From Tetradesmus obliquus (lineage: Eukaryota > Chlorophyta > Chlorophyceae > Sphaeropleales > Scenedesmaceae), in assembly GCA_030272155.1 (NCBI GenBank), contig CP126197.1:4642001-4706000 (forward strand): a stretch of DNA of 64,000 nt. The letters are read 5' to 3'. Under the pieces are notes generated by a model. That model ran no database searches. It was not told where the DNA came from and saw only the letters and a program-made list of their open reading frames with translations. Both the position numbers and the translations under genes were made by a program. Below, piece by piece: positions 23,278 through 33,570 of the stretch. The first letter of the stretch is position 1; every line of letters starts with the position of its first letter.

Positions 23278-25021
23278 TTACTTCTCGAACCACAGCTTGG
23301 TGGTCTGTGTGCGCGCGATCTTCTTCTGCAGCTGCATGATGCCATACAGCAGGCCCTCAGCTGTAGGCGGGCAGCCGGGAACATAGATGTCTACCGGCAC
23401 CACGCGGTCGCAGCCGCGCACCACTGCGTAGCTGTAGTGGTAGTAGCCGCCGCCATTGGCGCAGGAGCCCATGGAGATGACCCAGCGGGGGTCAGGCATC
23501 TGATCATAGACCTGCAGGGCAGGGTGAAGAGCAAGATGCAGCAGGAGCGCAGGCATGACAGCAGGCAGGGAGAGCGTGGCAGGGAGAGCGTGCAGGGGGA
23601 AAGGCAAGCGGCGGCAGCCGTCAGGATGTGAAGTGTGAGGTGACAAGGGTTGGCGTTGATGCTGACAGCTCAACGACACAAACTACTCCTGCAGGCGCGC
23701 AGCCGATACGGATGAATTTTAAATATCGACCCTGCAAGCTCGTTGATGATGCTGCAACATGCACCACACCATGCATGGCTGAAGGTGCTACTGTTGCCGG
23801 ACGCAGCATCAATGCATGCTCTACAGCATGCTCTACAGCACCACCCACGGCCAGCCGGATCTGCGCACCTTGCGCAGCGCGGGCGCCATCTTGTTGGTGA
23901 GCGTGCCCGCCACGATCATGGCGTCACTCTGGCGGGGGCTGGGGCGGAAGATGATGCCAAACCTGCGGCAGCGCGGAAGCAAGAGCGTTGCAGCAGTACA
24001 GATGTCAGTACACAAAGTGACAACAAGTAAGCTGACCAAGTCGCAGGGCCAATAATGTCTGTGCATGCTGCATGCTGCACACACTGCTGCCATGGAGAGC
24101 GGGTACCATTGTGTGCCAAGTGCTGCTGCCGGCACGCTGGCAACCAGCGGGCACCTGCAAGCGTGGCAGCAGCCACTGCCATGTGTGTCCGGTGCCGTGC
24201 ATGCCACACTGCTGTCATGCAGCATGCCACGCTGCTGCCAAGTTGCTGCCATGCAGCATGCCATGCTGCAGCCAAGTTGCTGCCATGCAGCATGCCATGC
24301 TGCTGCCATGTTGCTGCCATGCAGCATGCCTCTGGCACAGTTGCTGCCTGAAATTGCAGACCACAACCCTATCCCAACTACTGCTACAGTACCAGACCTA
24401 CTGCTATAAGGTGTGCTTTGCTACGATGCTGCTCCATGCAAACAGCATGACACGTAGCTGCCACCTGACACCTGTCACATCATGCTATGGCTGCACTGTG
24501 AAGTGCTATGGCTGCACTGTGATGTGCGAATAGTAGGCCAGCCACTCTGAGATGTTGAACCACCCAGCCGCCTGGAGGCAGGGTGATTCAACATCTCGAG
24601 TGGCTGGCTTACTATTCGCACGTCACAGTGCGGCCACAGCACTTCACAGTGCAGCCATGCTATGGCGCACAACCAGCTGGTACCCCCACCTGTCCAAGTC
24701 GTAGCGAGCTGCTCCGGTGTGCATCATCTCCACCGCGCAGCAGGCCAGGCCAAAGGTCATGGGCCACAGAGAGCCCATGCGTGCCCAGTTTATAATCGTA
24801 TCAACTCCTGACACAATGTAGTCCATGCTGCTCTTGGCAGGTGCTGGCGCAGGCTCTGCTGCAGGCGCTGCAGAGGTGGTGAAGGCCTGCTGCTGCTGCT
24901 GCTGCTGCTTGGCGTGCTGAGTCAGCATGCTGGATGCGAACCTGCCGGAGGCTGCAGTCTGGCGCAGCGCTTCTGGCAGGAAGCCAGAGGCGCGTGCGAG
25001 GGAGAGCAGCTGCCCGCTCAT
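23278..25021 (-). CDS. NDUFS7: Mitochondrial complex I 20-kDa subunit NDUFS7 (219 aa)
   Basis: PSST/NuoB-type subunit that carries iron-sulfur cluster N2 and passes electrons to ubiquinone. Three exons on the minus strand: 25021-24690, 23962-23869 and 23511-23278. They total 660 nt, in frame. The N-terminus ([20 protein letters not shown]..., Arg/Ser-rich, then a Gln run and Ala/Pro linker) fits a mitochondrial presequence. The cluster ligands are visible: the Cys pair in GLACCAVEM (about 94-95), MGSCANGG (about 159) and VPGCPPT (about 189). The core runs from [20 protein letters not shown] to [14 protein letters not shown]. The length is normal for the family. Intron 1 contains a near-perfect foldback close to the donor and a short minisatellite. 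No clear exon-end arrays were seen in this gene. Confidence 0.97.
24195..24345. repeat. Minisatellite in NDUFS7 intron 1
   Basis: Repeats of CATGCAGCATGCCATGCTGC and TTGCTGC words with units of about 30-36 bp, four to five copies, all within the intron. Confidence 0.8.
24482..24666. repeat. Long inverted repeat (foldback) in NDUFS7 intron 1
   Basis: Arms of about 85 bp (24482-24574 and 24581-24666) are roughly 90% complementary with a loop of only a few bases. Matching words include GTGCGAATAGTA/TACTATTCGCAC and GAGATGTTGAA/TTCAACATCTC. It starts about 25 bp inside the intron from the exon 1 donor. It could be a MITE-like element or a hairpin RNA source. Confidence 0.9.
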
Positions 25022-25907
25022 GCTGCTGCTGTTAGGCTAGCGCTGCTGCTGTTGCGCGGCTGGATCTGCGAGTATGCGGCAGCATTGAGAGACGTGGCCG
25101 GTAACGAGTGCATGCAGGAGTTGAGTGGATGGGTGCCCATGCATGTAGTGTCTGTGGCCTGTATGGCTGTGCTGCTGATGCTGTGCAGACAGGTGAGTCC
25201 AGTTGCAAAGCCTGCTGCGTACACGCAACCCGAGAGTAGTATTCTGGTAATGTATCTCAGTGCAGCTGAGTCTGAATCGCTGCACAGTCGAACCGCGTAG
25301 CTGATCTGAGTTGGAGGGTGCCACGCACCTGTTGGCACCAGCAGCTGCTCCCTGTAACTCCACCACTGTCAAACCAAGGCTTTACACCGTTTCAGGCGCA
25401 GCAAACGCGAAGTGAAGCACGGACACCAAGCTGGTATGTGCTGTTGGGGTTTGTGAAGCTCGTGCGCAAAACCTGCCAGCGGATCGGCAATTTTGCCTTG
25501 ATAAATTGAGCAGTGTAGCGACGGCCTCGGGTCTTTGTGACGCTGGACAGTGACACATGTTATGGCTCGGCCTTTTGCTCATCGCAGGCTCATCAGTGGC
25601 GCAGCTGCCGAAGTTTCGTTGTGATCGCTTCATTTGTAGTCTTTTAGCGCACGCAGGCGCCCCATTTGAAGTCTGCTTGTGCAGTTTGCACTTGCCACGC
25701 ACTCGCCCCTGCGCGTCTGGTTTTGCTGACAAAGCACGGGGTTTCTGGTACCTTGAACGTAGCATCACCACCACCAACTCGTGCAAAAGATCGCGCTTTC
25801 ATAGAACCCACACCGAATACGAACGCTGCTTGGGGTACGGGGCCTGGGGCACGTAGTTGGAGCTTATAAGTAGTCCTAGAAGACTCTACACGCCGTGTGG
25901 TGTCAAC
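25022..25907. promoter_or_regulatory. Divergent promoter region, NDUFS7 / DCN1-like
   Basis: An 886-bp gap between divergent genes. GCTTATAAGT at about 25863 lies 45 bp before the DCN1-like ATG and may act as a TATA element. Nothing comparable was seen for NDUFS7. Confidence 0.45.
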
Positions 25908-28900
25908 ATGGTGCGTACCTGCTTTGGCATGGCGCCAAGCCTGGACCGTTCAAGTGCAGGACCTCATGTGCTCGTTGTTCTGCTTGCAGAACCGCCTCAA
26001 CAGGCAGCAGAAGGATAAGGTCACGCAGTTCAGGTCAATCACAGGCGCCAGGTGCGGGGCTGTCTCAGCCTGCAGGAGCAGCAACAACGGCAGCAGCAGC
26101 AGTACGGCAAACTGCCTGCTGCAGTGAACTGATCGCTGGTTCGCTATATGCAGTGTCCACCTTAATTCAAAGTTGTTCATGCCACTTTGTATGCAACAAG
26201 CCAGCAGACGGCATGTGCAGCGGGCCCAACAAGGGTTTCCCGCAGACGCTGCTGTGCATGTGCAACCTCCACCACCCGCTGCTGTGCATGCTGTGTTTGC
26301 CGTGCTGCGCTGCTCCCTGCTGCAGCGACAAGCAAGCCTTGGATTGCTTGAAGCAGGCGGGATGGAGCGTAGAAATGGGCATAGAAGTGTTCTTCAGCTT
26401 GGGCATGCAGGGAGGCAGCGTGATGGACACACGCGCCATTGAGCAGCTGTACCTCAAGTACAAAGGTGCGCCGGCAGCAGCTGCTGCAGCGGGGGCGGGA
26501 ACGGACATCTTTATGTCATCTGTTGTTGTTTATCATCATTGTCAGCTAGACATGGCCGGGGTTGCACAGGCAAGCGGGACTGTGTGACAGCACCAGTATC
26601 AGGCCAGCAGGCAGGGTAGCCATGCATTCCCATGGCAGCAGCAGCCTCAAGTGCTTTTGCGTGTATGGCCGTGCTGACCACTGCTGCTCTTTGATTCGCT
26701 CTGCTGCTGCTGCTGCCTGCTGCTGCAGACCCGCAGCAAGACATGATCCTAGCAGACGGCATCAGCAGGCTGTGCGATGACCTGGGGGTGGAGCCCACCG
26801 ACATAGTGCTGGTGCGTATGGCTGCAGCTTGCCTGTTTCTTTGTTTGAGATAAGCGCAATGCAGCGCAATGGTGTGCAGCGAAGCAGGCCGTGGGTAGAC
26901 GTAGCAATGGTGCGTGGCGGCGCTGCTGGCCCTGCCTGTGTCTTCGGGCTGCAGTGCAATGCAGTGCAATGGTGGTTCAGCCAAGCAGGCAGTGGTGTAG
27001 ACGTAGCGTTGGTGCATATGGCTGCTGCTGCTCTGGCGGCCTTTGCATGACGCAGTGCAGTGAGGTGCAGTGGTTTGGATAGTAGAGGTACAGCCAAGCA
27101 AGCACTAGAAGAGACATAGTGCTGGGGCGTGGCTCAGAGGGATGGATGCTTTGCACGATTGCATGTCTGTTGCTGTCTTCCAGGCGGCAGTGCAGTGTAG
27201 CAGCTGGCACAAGCTGTCGACCCTAGGTGACAGCGCATTGAGGCAGAGTAGCGCAGTTGAACTGGCAGGTGGTGCAGCAGCTGCTGCGGTTGTGGCTGTC
27301 GCTGACCAACAGTGTTGTGGACACAGAAGCTGCGGCCACTGTGACACCAACCCTGCTGGTCAGCGACAGCCAGCAGCAACAGCCGCATAGATTGCGAGCT
27401 GGGGTGGTGATATAGTCAGTGCTCTTTTCTGGAGGAGCTGTGTTGCACCGACATATGACTCCTTCTCTTTTGCTGCTCCCTCCGTCTCTCCCTCCATCTC
27501 TTCGTCTCTTCTTCCCTCTCTTCCCTCCTTCCTCATTCTCTCTCTCTTCCTCAGTCTCCCTACCTTAGCTGCCTTTCCTGCATTCGTCTCTGGTATACTT
27601 AAATCCTGCGTCTGTAAACCACTTTCTCACCAGCCTTCTGTCTCTCTGTGTTCTTGTCTTGTCTCTTCCCCGCAGCTGGTGATCAGCTTCCACATGGGCG
27701 CCAACATCATGTGCAATTGACCACACTTCTGCCTCCCTGCACCCCTCCTGCAACCCGTTGGTTGTGTCTGTTCACTGCACATTTTTTTGCCTTTGAGGCA
27801 CCTGTCTTCATCCTCGGCTGCTGATCAGCTCCTATGTGGTGCCTGGACCATCTGTAAACCACTTTCTCACCTGCTTTCCCTCTGTCTGTCTTTCTTCCCT
27901 CCCTGCATCCGCAGCTGGTGATCAGCTTCCACATGGGCGCCAACATCATGTGCACTCCCGCCACACTGCATGCCCACCTCAACCACATCGAGTCAATCTG
28001 TGCACTGCACTTGTCTTCTGCATCCGCAGCTGGTGACCGGCTTTCACTCAGCCGTCGGTTTCTCTTACTTGGTGCCTACACCATTGGTATAGACCACCTT
28101 CGCACCTTGGCTTATATCTCTCTGTCTGTCTTTCTTCCCTCCCTGCATCCGCAGCTGGTGATCAGCTTCCACATGGGCGCCAACATCATGTGCACTGCCG
28201 CCACACTGCATGCCCACCCCAACCACGTTGAGTCAGTCTGTGCACTGCACTTTGTCTTCTGCATCCGCAGCTGGTGATCAGCTTTCACTCGGCCATCAGT
28301 TTCTCTCACTTGGTGCCTGGACCATTGGTAGAACACCTGCTCAGTCGCCTTCTCTTCTTTGTCATCCCCTTCTGCATGCGCAGCTGGTGATCAGCTTCCA
28401 CATGGGCGCTAACATCATGTGCGAGTACTCGCGCGACGAGTGGGTCAGCGGCATGACGCGCATGGCCACAGACAGCCTCGACAAGCTGCGGGCCAAGCTG
28501 CCAGAGCTGCGCGCGGAGCTGCGCGACCCGGCGCGCTTCCAGGAGGTGTACAGCTTCGCCTTCGGGTGGGCGCGCGAGGTGCGGCTTGTGTGTTGTATGC
28601 AACTTGCTTAGTAAAGTGACTGCTGGCTGCCAGCTGTGGCTTTTTGGCTGTTGTTTGGTGCGGCGCTTGTTGCATTGAGCAGGGGGTGTACACCTAAGCC
28701 TTCGGCTGGGCGCGCAAGATGCGGCGGAGTGAACGGATAAATGGACTGGCCAGCTGTCAATGGTGACCTAATTAGCGGCTGTCCTTGTGGGCCGTTGAGG
28801 AGGTGCGGGAACAGGATGGGAGGTAGAAAGAGCGCGTGCCTGTGCCATTGCTGCAGGTGCTGGTTACTCTACCAGTGCGTTAGCGGCCATGCTCAGCGTG

Positions 28901-30140
28901 CTTTGTGTGTCTTTCCTCTTTTGCAGCTGCAGCTGTTTGGTGATATGTGCTCTTATTAACCCTTTTGCCTCCCCTGCCTGCTTGCCTGCTGCTGCACCAC
29001 TGCTGCCATCATCCCGTACCCTGCGGCGGCTGTCCCACCCGCAGAAGGGCCAGAAGTGCCTGCAGATTGAGACCGCGCTGGCAATGTGGCATTGCAACAA
29101 CTGCTCTTGCTGATTCTTCGCCGCCTGCCTGCCTGCCCGCCCGCCTTCTGTCCCACCCGCAGAAGGGCCAGAAGTGCCTGCAGATCGAGACCGCGCTGGC
29201 GATGTGGCAGCTGCTGTACGCAGACGACCGGCACTGGCAGTACATCGACGACTGGTGCGAGTTCCTGCAGACGCACCACAACAGGGCCATCAGCAAGGAC
29301 ACCTGGGTGCAGCTGTTCCAGTTCACGCGGGTGAGCGCTGGATGCTGTAGTTTTGTAACACCGCATGTGCGCGCATGCATAGCACATGTGCTGTAGATCC
29401 ATCAGCAAGGACACCTGGGTGCAGCTGTTCCAGTTCAAGCGGGTGAGTGGGGTGGTGCTGTAAACTTGTAGTTCATGCATGCAGAGTTGTGTTTGTGCTT
29501 TTGTGCTGTAGAATCTGTGATCAGCAAGGACACCTGGGTGCAGCTGTTCCAGTTCACGCGGGTGAGCGCTGGGTGCTGTAGGTGTGTAGTGCATGTATGC
29601 GCAGTTGTGTTTGTGTTTGTGTGCTGTAGATTCTGTGATCAGCAAGCACATCTGGGTGCAGCTGTTCCAGTTCACGCGGGTGAGCAGTGTGTTGGCGTGT
29701 ATCTACTGTTTACTGCTGCAGCAACCGCATGGATGCAGGTGGACAGCACAGTGAGGTTGCGTCTTTGTTCTGCATGCGGAGGGGCTAGGTATGCGTAGTT
29801 TGCTGCAGCTGCTCACAGTCAACATCCGTGCCACCGGCAGACTGTCAGCAGACTGCCTGCTTGTCCAGCACAACCTTGCTGGCTGGCACCCGTTGCGCCT
29901 GCTGTTCTTCACTGGTCTCTTTTCTCTGCCATTTCACGATTGCATCGCCCCATGCCCCTTGTTCGTCAACCTTGTCTTCTCAAGTTTCACTCTTCTCTCT
30001 CTGTTTGATTTGCGCACTGCCCCCTGCAGCTGATCAAGCCCGACTTCAGCAACTTTGACGAGGCGGGCGCCTGGCCGTACCTCATGGACGAGTTTGTGGA
30101 CTTCATGAAGAAGAAGAACAACATGGCAGTGGACAGCTGA
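25908..30140 (+). CDS. DCUN1D: DCN1-like cullin neddylation protein (253 aa)
   Basis: Scaffold-type NEDD8 E3 that helps the E2 UBC12 modify cullins; nuclear/cytosolic. Exons: 25908-25910 (the ATG alone), 25990-26051, 26326-26465, 26729-26811, 28384-28578, 29163-29330 and 30030-30140. They total 762 nt, in frame. The N-terminus MNRLNRQQKDKVTQF matches the family start MNKLKSSQKDKV and is a UBA-like domain (about 1-45). The PONY (cullin-binding) domain fills the rest, with KYKDPQQDMILADGISRLCDDLGVEP, CEYSRDEWVSGMT, ISKDTWVQLFQF and FSNFDEAGAWPYLMDEFVDF. The length is close to human DCN1 (259 aa). Choosing the isolated ATG is supported by the spliced N-terminus. The true exons 4, 5 and 6 are all bordered by tandem junction copies. 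Confidence 0.96.
26885..27130 (+). repeat. Donor-end copies of DCN1-like exon 4
   Basis: Degenerate copies of GACATAGTGCTG + GTGCGTATGGCTGC have exon-like ends at 26909, 27011 and 27124, versus the true end at 26811. Spacing is 98-113 bp. CAATGCAGTGCAATGGTG blocks of intron recur with them. Confidence 0.75.
27455..27566 (+). other. Polypyrimidine tract of about 110 nt
   Basis: Almost pure C/T (CTCTTCGTCTCTTCTTCCCT and similar) in DCN1-like intron 4, just before the first of the exon 5 acceptor copies. It may act as a strong 3' splice-site enhancer. Confidence 0.8.
27670..28310 (+). repeat. Acceptor-end copies of DCN1-like exon 5
   Basis: CGCAG followed by CTGGTGATCAGCTTCCACAT (VISFHMGANIMC) occurs at about 27677, 27915 and 28155, alternating with shorter diverged forms at about 28030 and 28271. 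Spacing is about 115-125 bp. The true exon starts at 28384. The third full copy continues into a repeated block CCGCCACACTGCATGCCCAC also seen after the second. Confidence 0.93.
28696..28735 (+). repeat. Donor-end copy of DCN1-like exon 5
   Basis: CCTTCGGCTGGGCGCGCAAG followed by ATGCGGCG resembles the exon 5 end TTCGGGTGGGCGCGCGAG + GTGCGGC, about 140 bp downstream. The donor GT has decayed to AT. Confidence 0.7.
29033..29090 (+). repeat. Acceptor-end copy of DCN1-like exon 6
   Basis: CCCACCCGCAG plus the first 45 nt of exon 6 (KGQKCLQIETALAMW) sits about 120 bp before the real exon at 29163. The two differences in the exon part (ATT/ATC, GCA/GCG) are synonymous. Confidence 0.94.
29397..29690 (+). 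repeat. Three donor-end copies of DCN1-like exon 6
   Basis: ATCAGCAAG...CAGTTC[AC][AC]GCGG + GTGAG (SKDTWVQLFQFTR) recurs at about 29400, 29520 and 29638, at a 118-120 bp period, after the true donor at 29330. The second copy matches the exon end exactly over about 42 nt. All keep GTGAG donors. Confidence 0.95.
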
Positions 30141-31601
30141 GCGAGAAGGGAGCTGTAAAGCGGTGGGGCCAGGACGGCAGCAGCAGCTGGACTTCCCTAC
30201 AAAGTGCAACAGCATGGCCATGGACAGAAGCAGCCGGCTGCTGCAGAGCCTGGCTCAGGGCAGCAGTGACAGCAGCAGCGACAGTTGGACATGAAGAGGA
30301 GGAGCGGCATGGCTGTTAATGCATGTGTCCAGCTGTACAGCATGTATAGCTTCAAGCTGTACAGCCAGGTGCAGGGCAGCAGTAGCAGCTGCTGCTGCTG
30401 CTGCTGCTGCTGCACTTGCAGCAGCTCTGTTGCAGCAGTCCTGCCTTGGTGCCTGTAGTGGTAGGGATAGCGTGCCAGCTGCAGCAGAAGTGGGGCGCGA
30501 CATCTGGTTGCTAGGGAGCAGCAGCGGCTGTGGCTGTGTGTACGGTTGTGCCTGCTGTCAACTAGCAGAGAAAGATGGTTGGCAGTCCCTGTTGGCCTGC
30601 AGGTAGACCGTGAGCCGGTGTTTAGCGCAGCACCCCGATGGCACAGCAGCATTGCCGCATGCCAATGTTGGCTATTGCAGCTGTGCTGTTGGGCGTTGCA
30701 ATGCTTGGGCTTTCTGTAAAACCCAAGGCAGCCATTGTGCATCGTGTACATCATTAGATCGTGATGGCGTTTGTGTTACGGCTTGTTTGGCAACGTGATG
30801 AGGATGGTTTCACATCGTCAGAGTACGCCAGCTGCAGCTGTGTTGCAATCACTCATTTCAGCAGCTGTCAGCTGCTGCTTCCTGCTCAGGTTATAGGATA
30901 GTGGATTGCTGTGTGGTGCATTTTTTCGATTCTCTTGCTTGCAGGCTCGGCGTCAAGCATGTGTTGTATTGCGTGTGTGATCACACTTGCATGCAGGCTG
31001 CTGTTGACAATGCATTGCATATTCTCCTGGTGTAGCTGACCTTCCGGCTGAGTGCAGCGGCATGCACCATCCGTTATTATAATAATAATAGTCTTCTTGT
31101 AAGCCAAACCTTGTCACCATCCGTTATACCCCCTGAATACATGTGTGACGTGTGCCGTGCGGTGCTGATATTGTATGTTGGTAACGTTTTCTGCTGATAG
31201 TGGGGGTTAATGCTGTGTCGAGTGCTGCGAACAAGCCCTCCATGACACCAGGTGCCCGGCAGCGGCCGTTCGACACGCACAACCTTGGATCCTGGCGAAA
31301 TGACAAAGTCGCTGCCGTCTTTGCCAGGAGGCAAGTATGTTTCAGTGCTGCAACACAGCAGCACATTATTCGTTTAGTTGCTGCAGCATATCTGTCAGCA
31401 GCTTGCGTCGACAGGCCCGTTGACGCAAACATATGATTCTGCCATAAAAAAATCTTTCGCGATCGATGAAGTGCTCTTCAGACATGCATTCATAGCATAC
31501 GTCATTAGCGTGGTCACATTTTCATATTTCTTCTGGTAGCAGGCCTGGCAGCCCCGTACTGTAGCAGTCCCGGCCCTACTATAATCAGGAAGCCTGACGC
31601 C
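30141..31601. other. Intergenic, DCN1-like to gene G
   Basis: No gene supported. It contains the DCN1-like 3' UTR with loose repeats of the terminal CAACA[AG]CATGGC word near 30205, a CTG run at about 30388-30420, and an AT-rich (TAATAA) microsatellite near 31075-31092. Confidence 0.6.
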
Positions 31602-32750
31602 ATGTCTGGCACAGCAAACGCCGTAAGCAGCCACACGACAACAGCAGCAGCTCGACAAGACCGCAGCACGCACAGCAACGGCAGCTCGAAGGCCAAGGGC
31701 CCGTGGTACAGGTGCTGGCTGTGCTGCCTTGCCGGGGCACAGACTCCTCAGGACATCCAGGACCCGTTTGATGCGCAGCAGCACGCACACAGAGTCAGCA
31801 CAGAACACGGCAGAGATGTAGCAGCAGTAGCAGCACCAGCTGGTGCCCCAGGGGCAGTAGCGACCGGCTCTGCAGCTGCACTGCAAGCACCCACCGCAGT
31901 GCCAACTCCTGCTGCAGCCAGAGCCACTCAGCAGCCAGCAGCAGCAGTAGCAGCAGCAGAGCCTGTAGTTCTGAGGTCTGTAGGGGCCACGCGGCCTCTG
32001 CTCGGTGATGCAGAAGACGATGAGCTGGTCCCTGCAGCTGCAGCGCAAATGCAGCAGCTGCAGGCGCAGCAGGGCCTGCAGCAGCAGCACGTGCAGCCAG
32101 CTGCTGGTGGTGCTGCCCCAGTGGATTCAGCTGCAGCAGAATCATTTGGAGGGCTTCGCCTGGGTGCTGCTGCTTTCAGGCAGCATCCGCAGCTCAACAA
32201 GCCACCACCAGTAGCGGCAGCAGCACCAGCAGCGGCATCTGGCAAGCAGCAGTTGCAGCAGCATCCATATCAAGCAGCACCACAGGCTGGCAGCAGCAGC
32301 AGCTTCGGCCTTGCAGACACCACACCCGCCAGAGACAACGCAGCAGCCACACCACCGCATATGCAGCAGCAGCAGCAGCAGCAGGTTGTGCTGTCTGGGC
32401 ACTCTACACCTGGCAGCCTTTCCCCTGTCAGTGGCAGCAGGACCCCCAGGTCCCCCATCAAGGCAAGCCCCTTCTCAATCAAGCAGCACCAGGAGCTTGT
32501 GGCAGAGGAGCTGCGGCAGCACAAGCTGAGGCGCAGGGCAGCAGCAGCACAGCAGCAGCAGCAGCAGCAGCATGCGGACCTGCCAGCGGCAGCAGTAGAG
32601 TCGCCACATGCTGTGAGGCTGTGCCAGCGCAGGGCGTCAACCAGTGACCAAGCCAATGCACAGCAGGAGTTGGGATCTGCAGGGCACAGCAGCAGCAGCA
32701 GCAGCAGCAGCATGGAGCAGCAGCAGCTGATGCCACTATTTAGAAGGAAT

Positions 32751-32783
<33 letters not shown>

Positions 32784-33158
32784 CAGCAGATGCAGGCTGG
32801 CTCGCCTGGCAGTCCTGCTGCTCACGGCGAGCAGCAAGCCCCCTCAGCAGCAGCAGCAGCAGCAGCAGCAGTGCAAGACAGCAGCGGTTTGCCTGCCCTG
32901 CCCGGACTGAAGGTGAAGACAGGCGTCAGGAACAAGGCTGCATTCAGCGCAGCGCCTGCTGTGCCTACTGTGGCAGCAGTGCACGCGCAGCAGCAGCAGC
33001 ATTTCAAGGAGCAAGGAAGGCTGCCAAGTCTCGAGCACTGGAGCAGCGAGCTAGCCTTTGTACCAGCTGCTGGTGCTGGCGCTGGTTTATCAACATCACC
33101 AGCAGCAGGCAGCGGTTCAGTGTCCATGCCAAGCAACATACGCTCCAGCAGCCCTCAA

Positions 33159-33198
<40 letters not shown>

Positions 33199-33521
33199 CA
33201 TACAGGGCCAAGTTACCTCCACGGTCCCCGCAGCCTTCAGCAAGCGCTGCTGCTGCTGCTGCTGGCACTGGCACCCTCAACGGCCTGCCTAGTCTTAGCC
33301 TCAGCGGCAGCAGCAGCGCCGGCGGCAACAGCATCAACCCCTTCATGTCAGCAGGCGGCTTTAGCAGCCTGGGCAGTGGATTGGGTTACAGCAGCATCGG
33401 AGATGGCAGTGGATTGCTGTGGGGCAGCAGCAGCATCAACAGCAGCCATAGCTTGTATCAGACAGCGCCACACACTTCACCAGGAATGGCTCGTACAGTG
33501 CCATCAGTCATCGGGCTCGCC

Positions 33522-33570
<49 letters not shown>

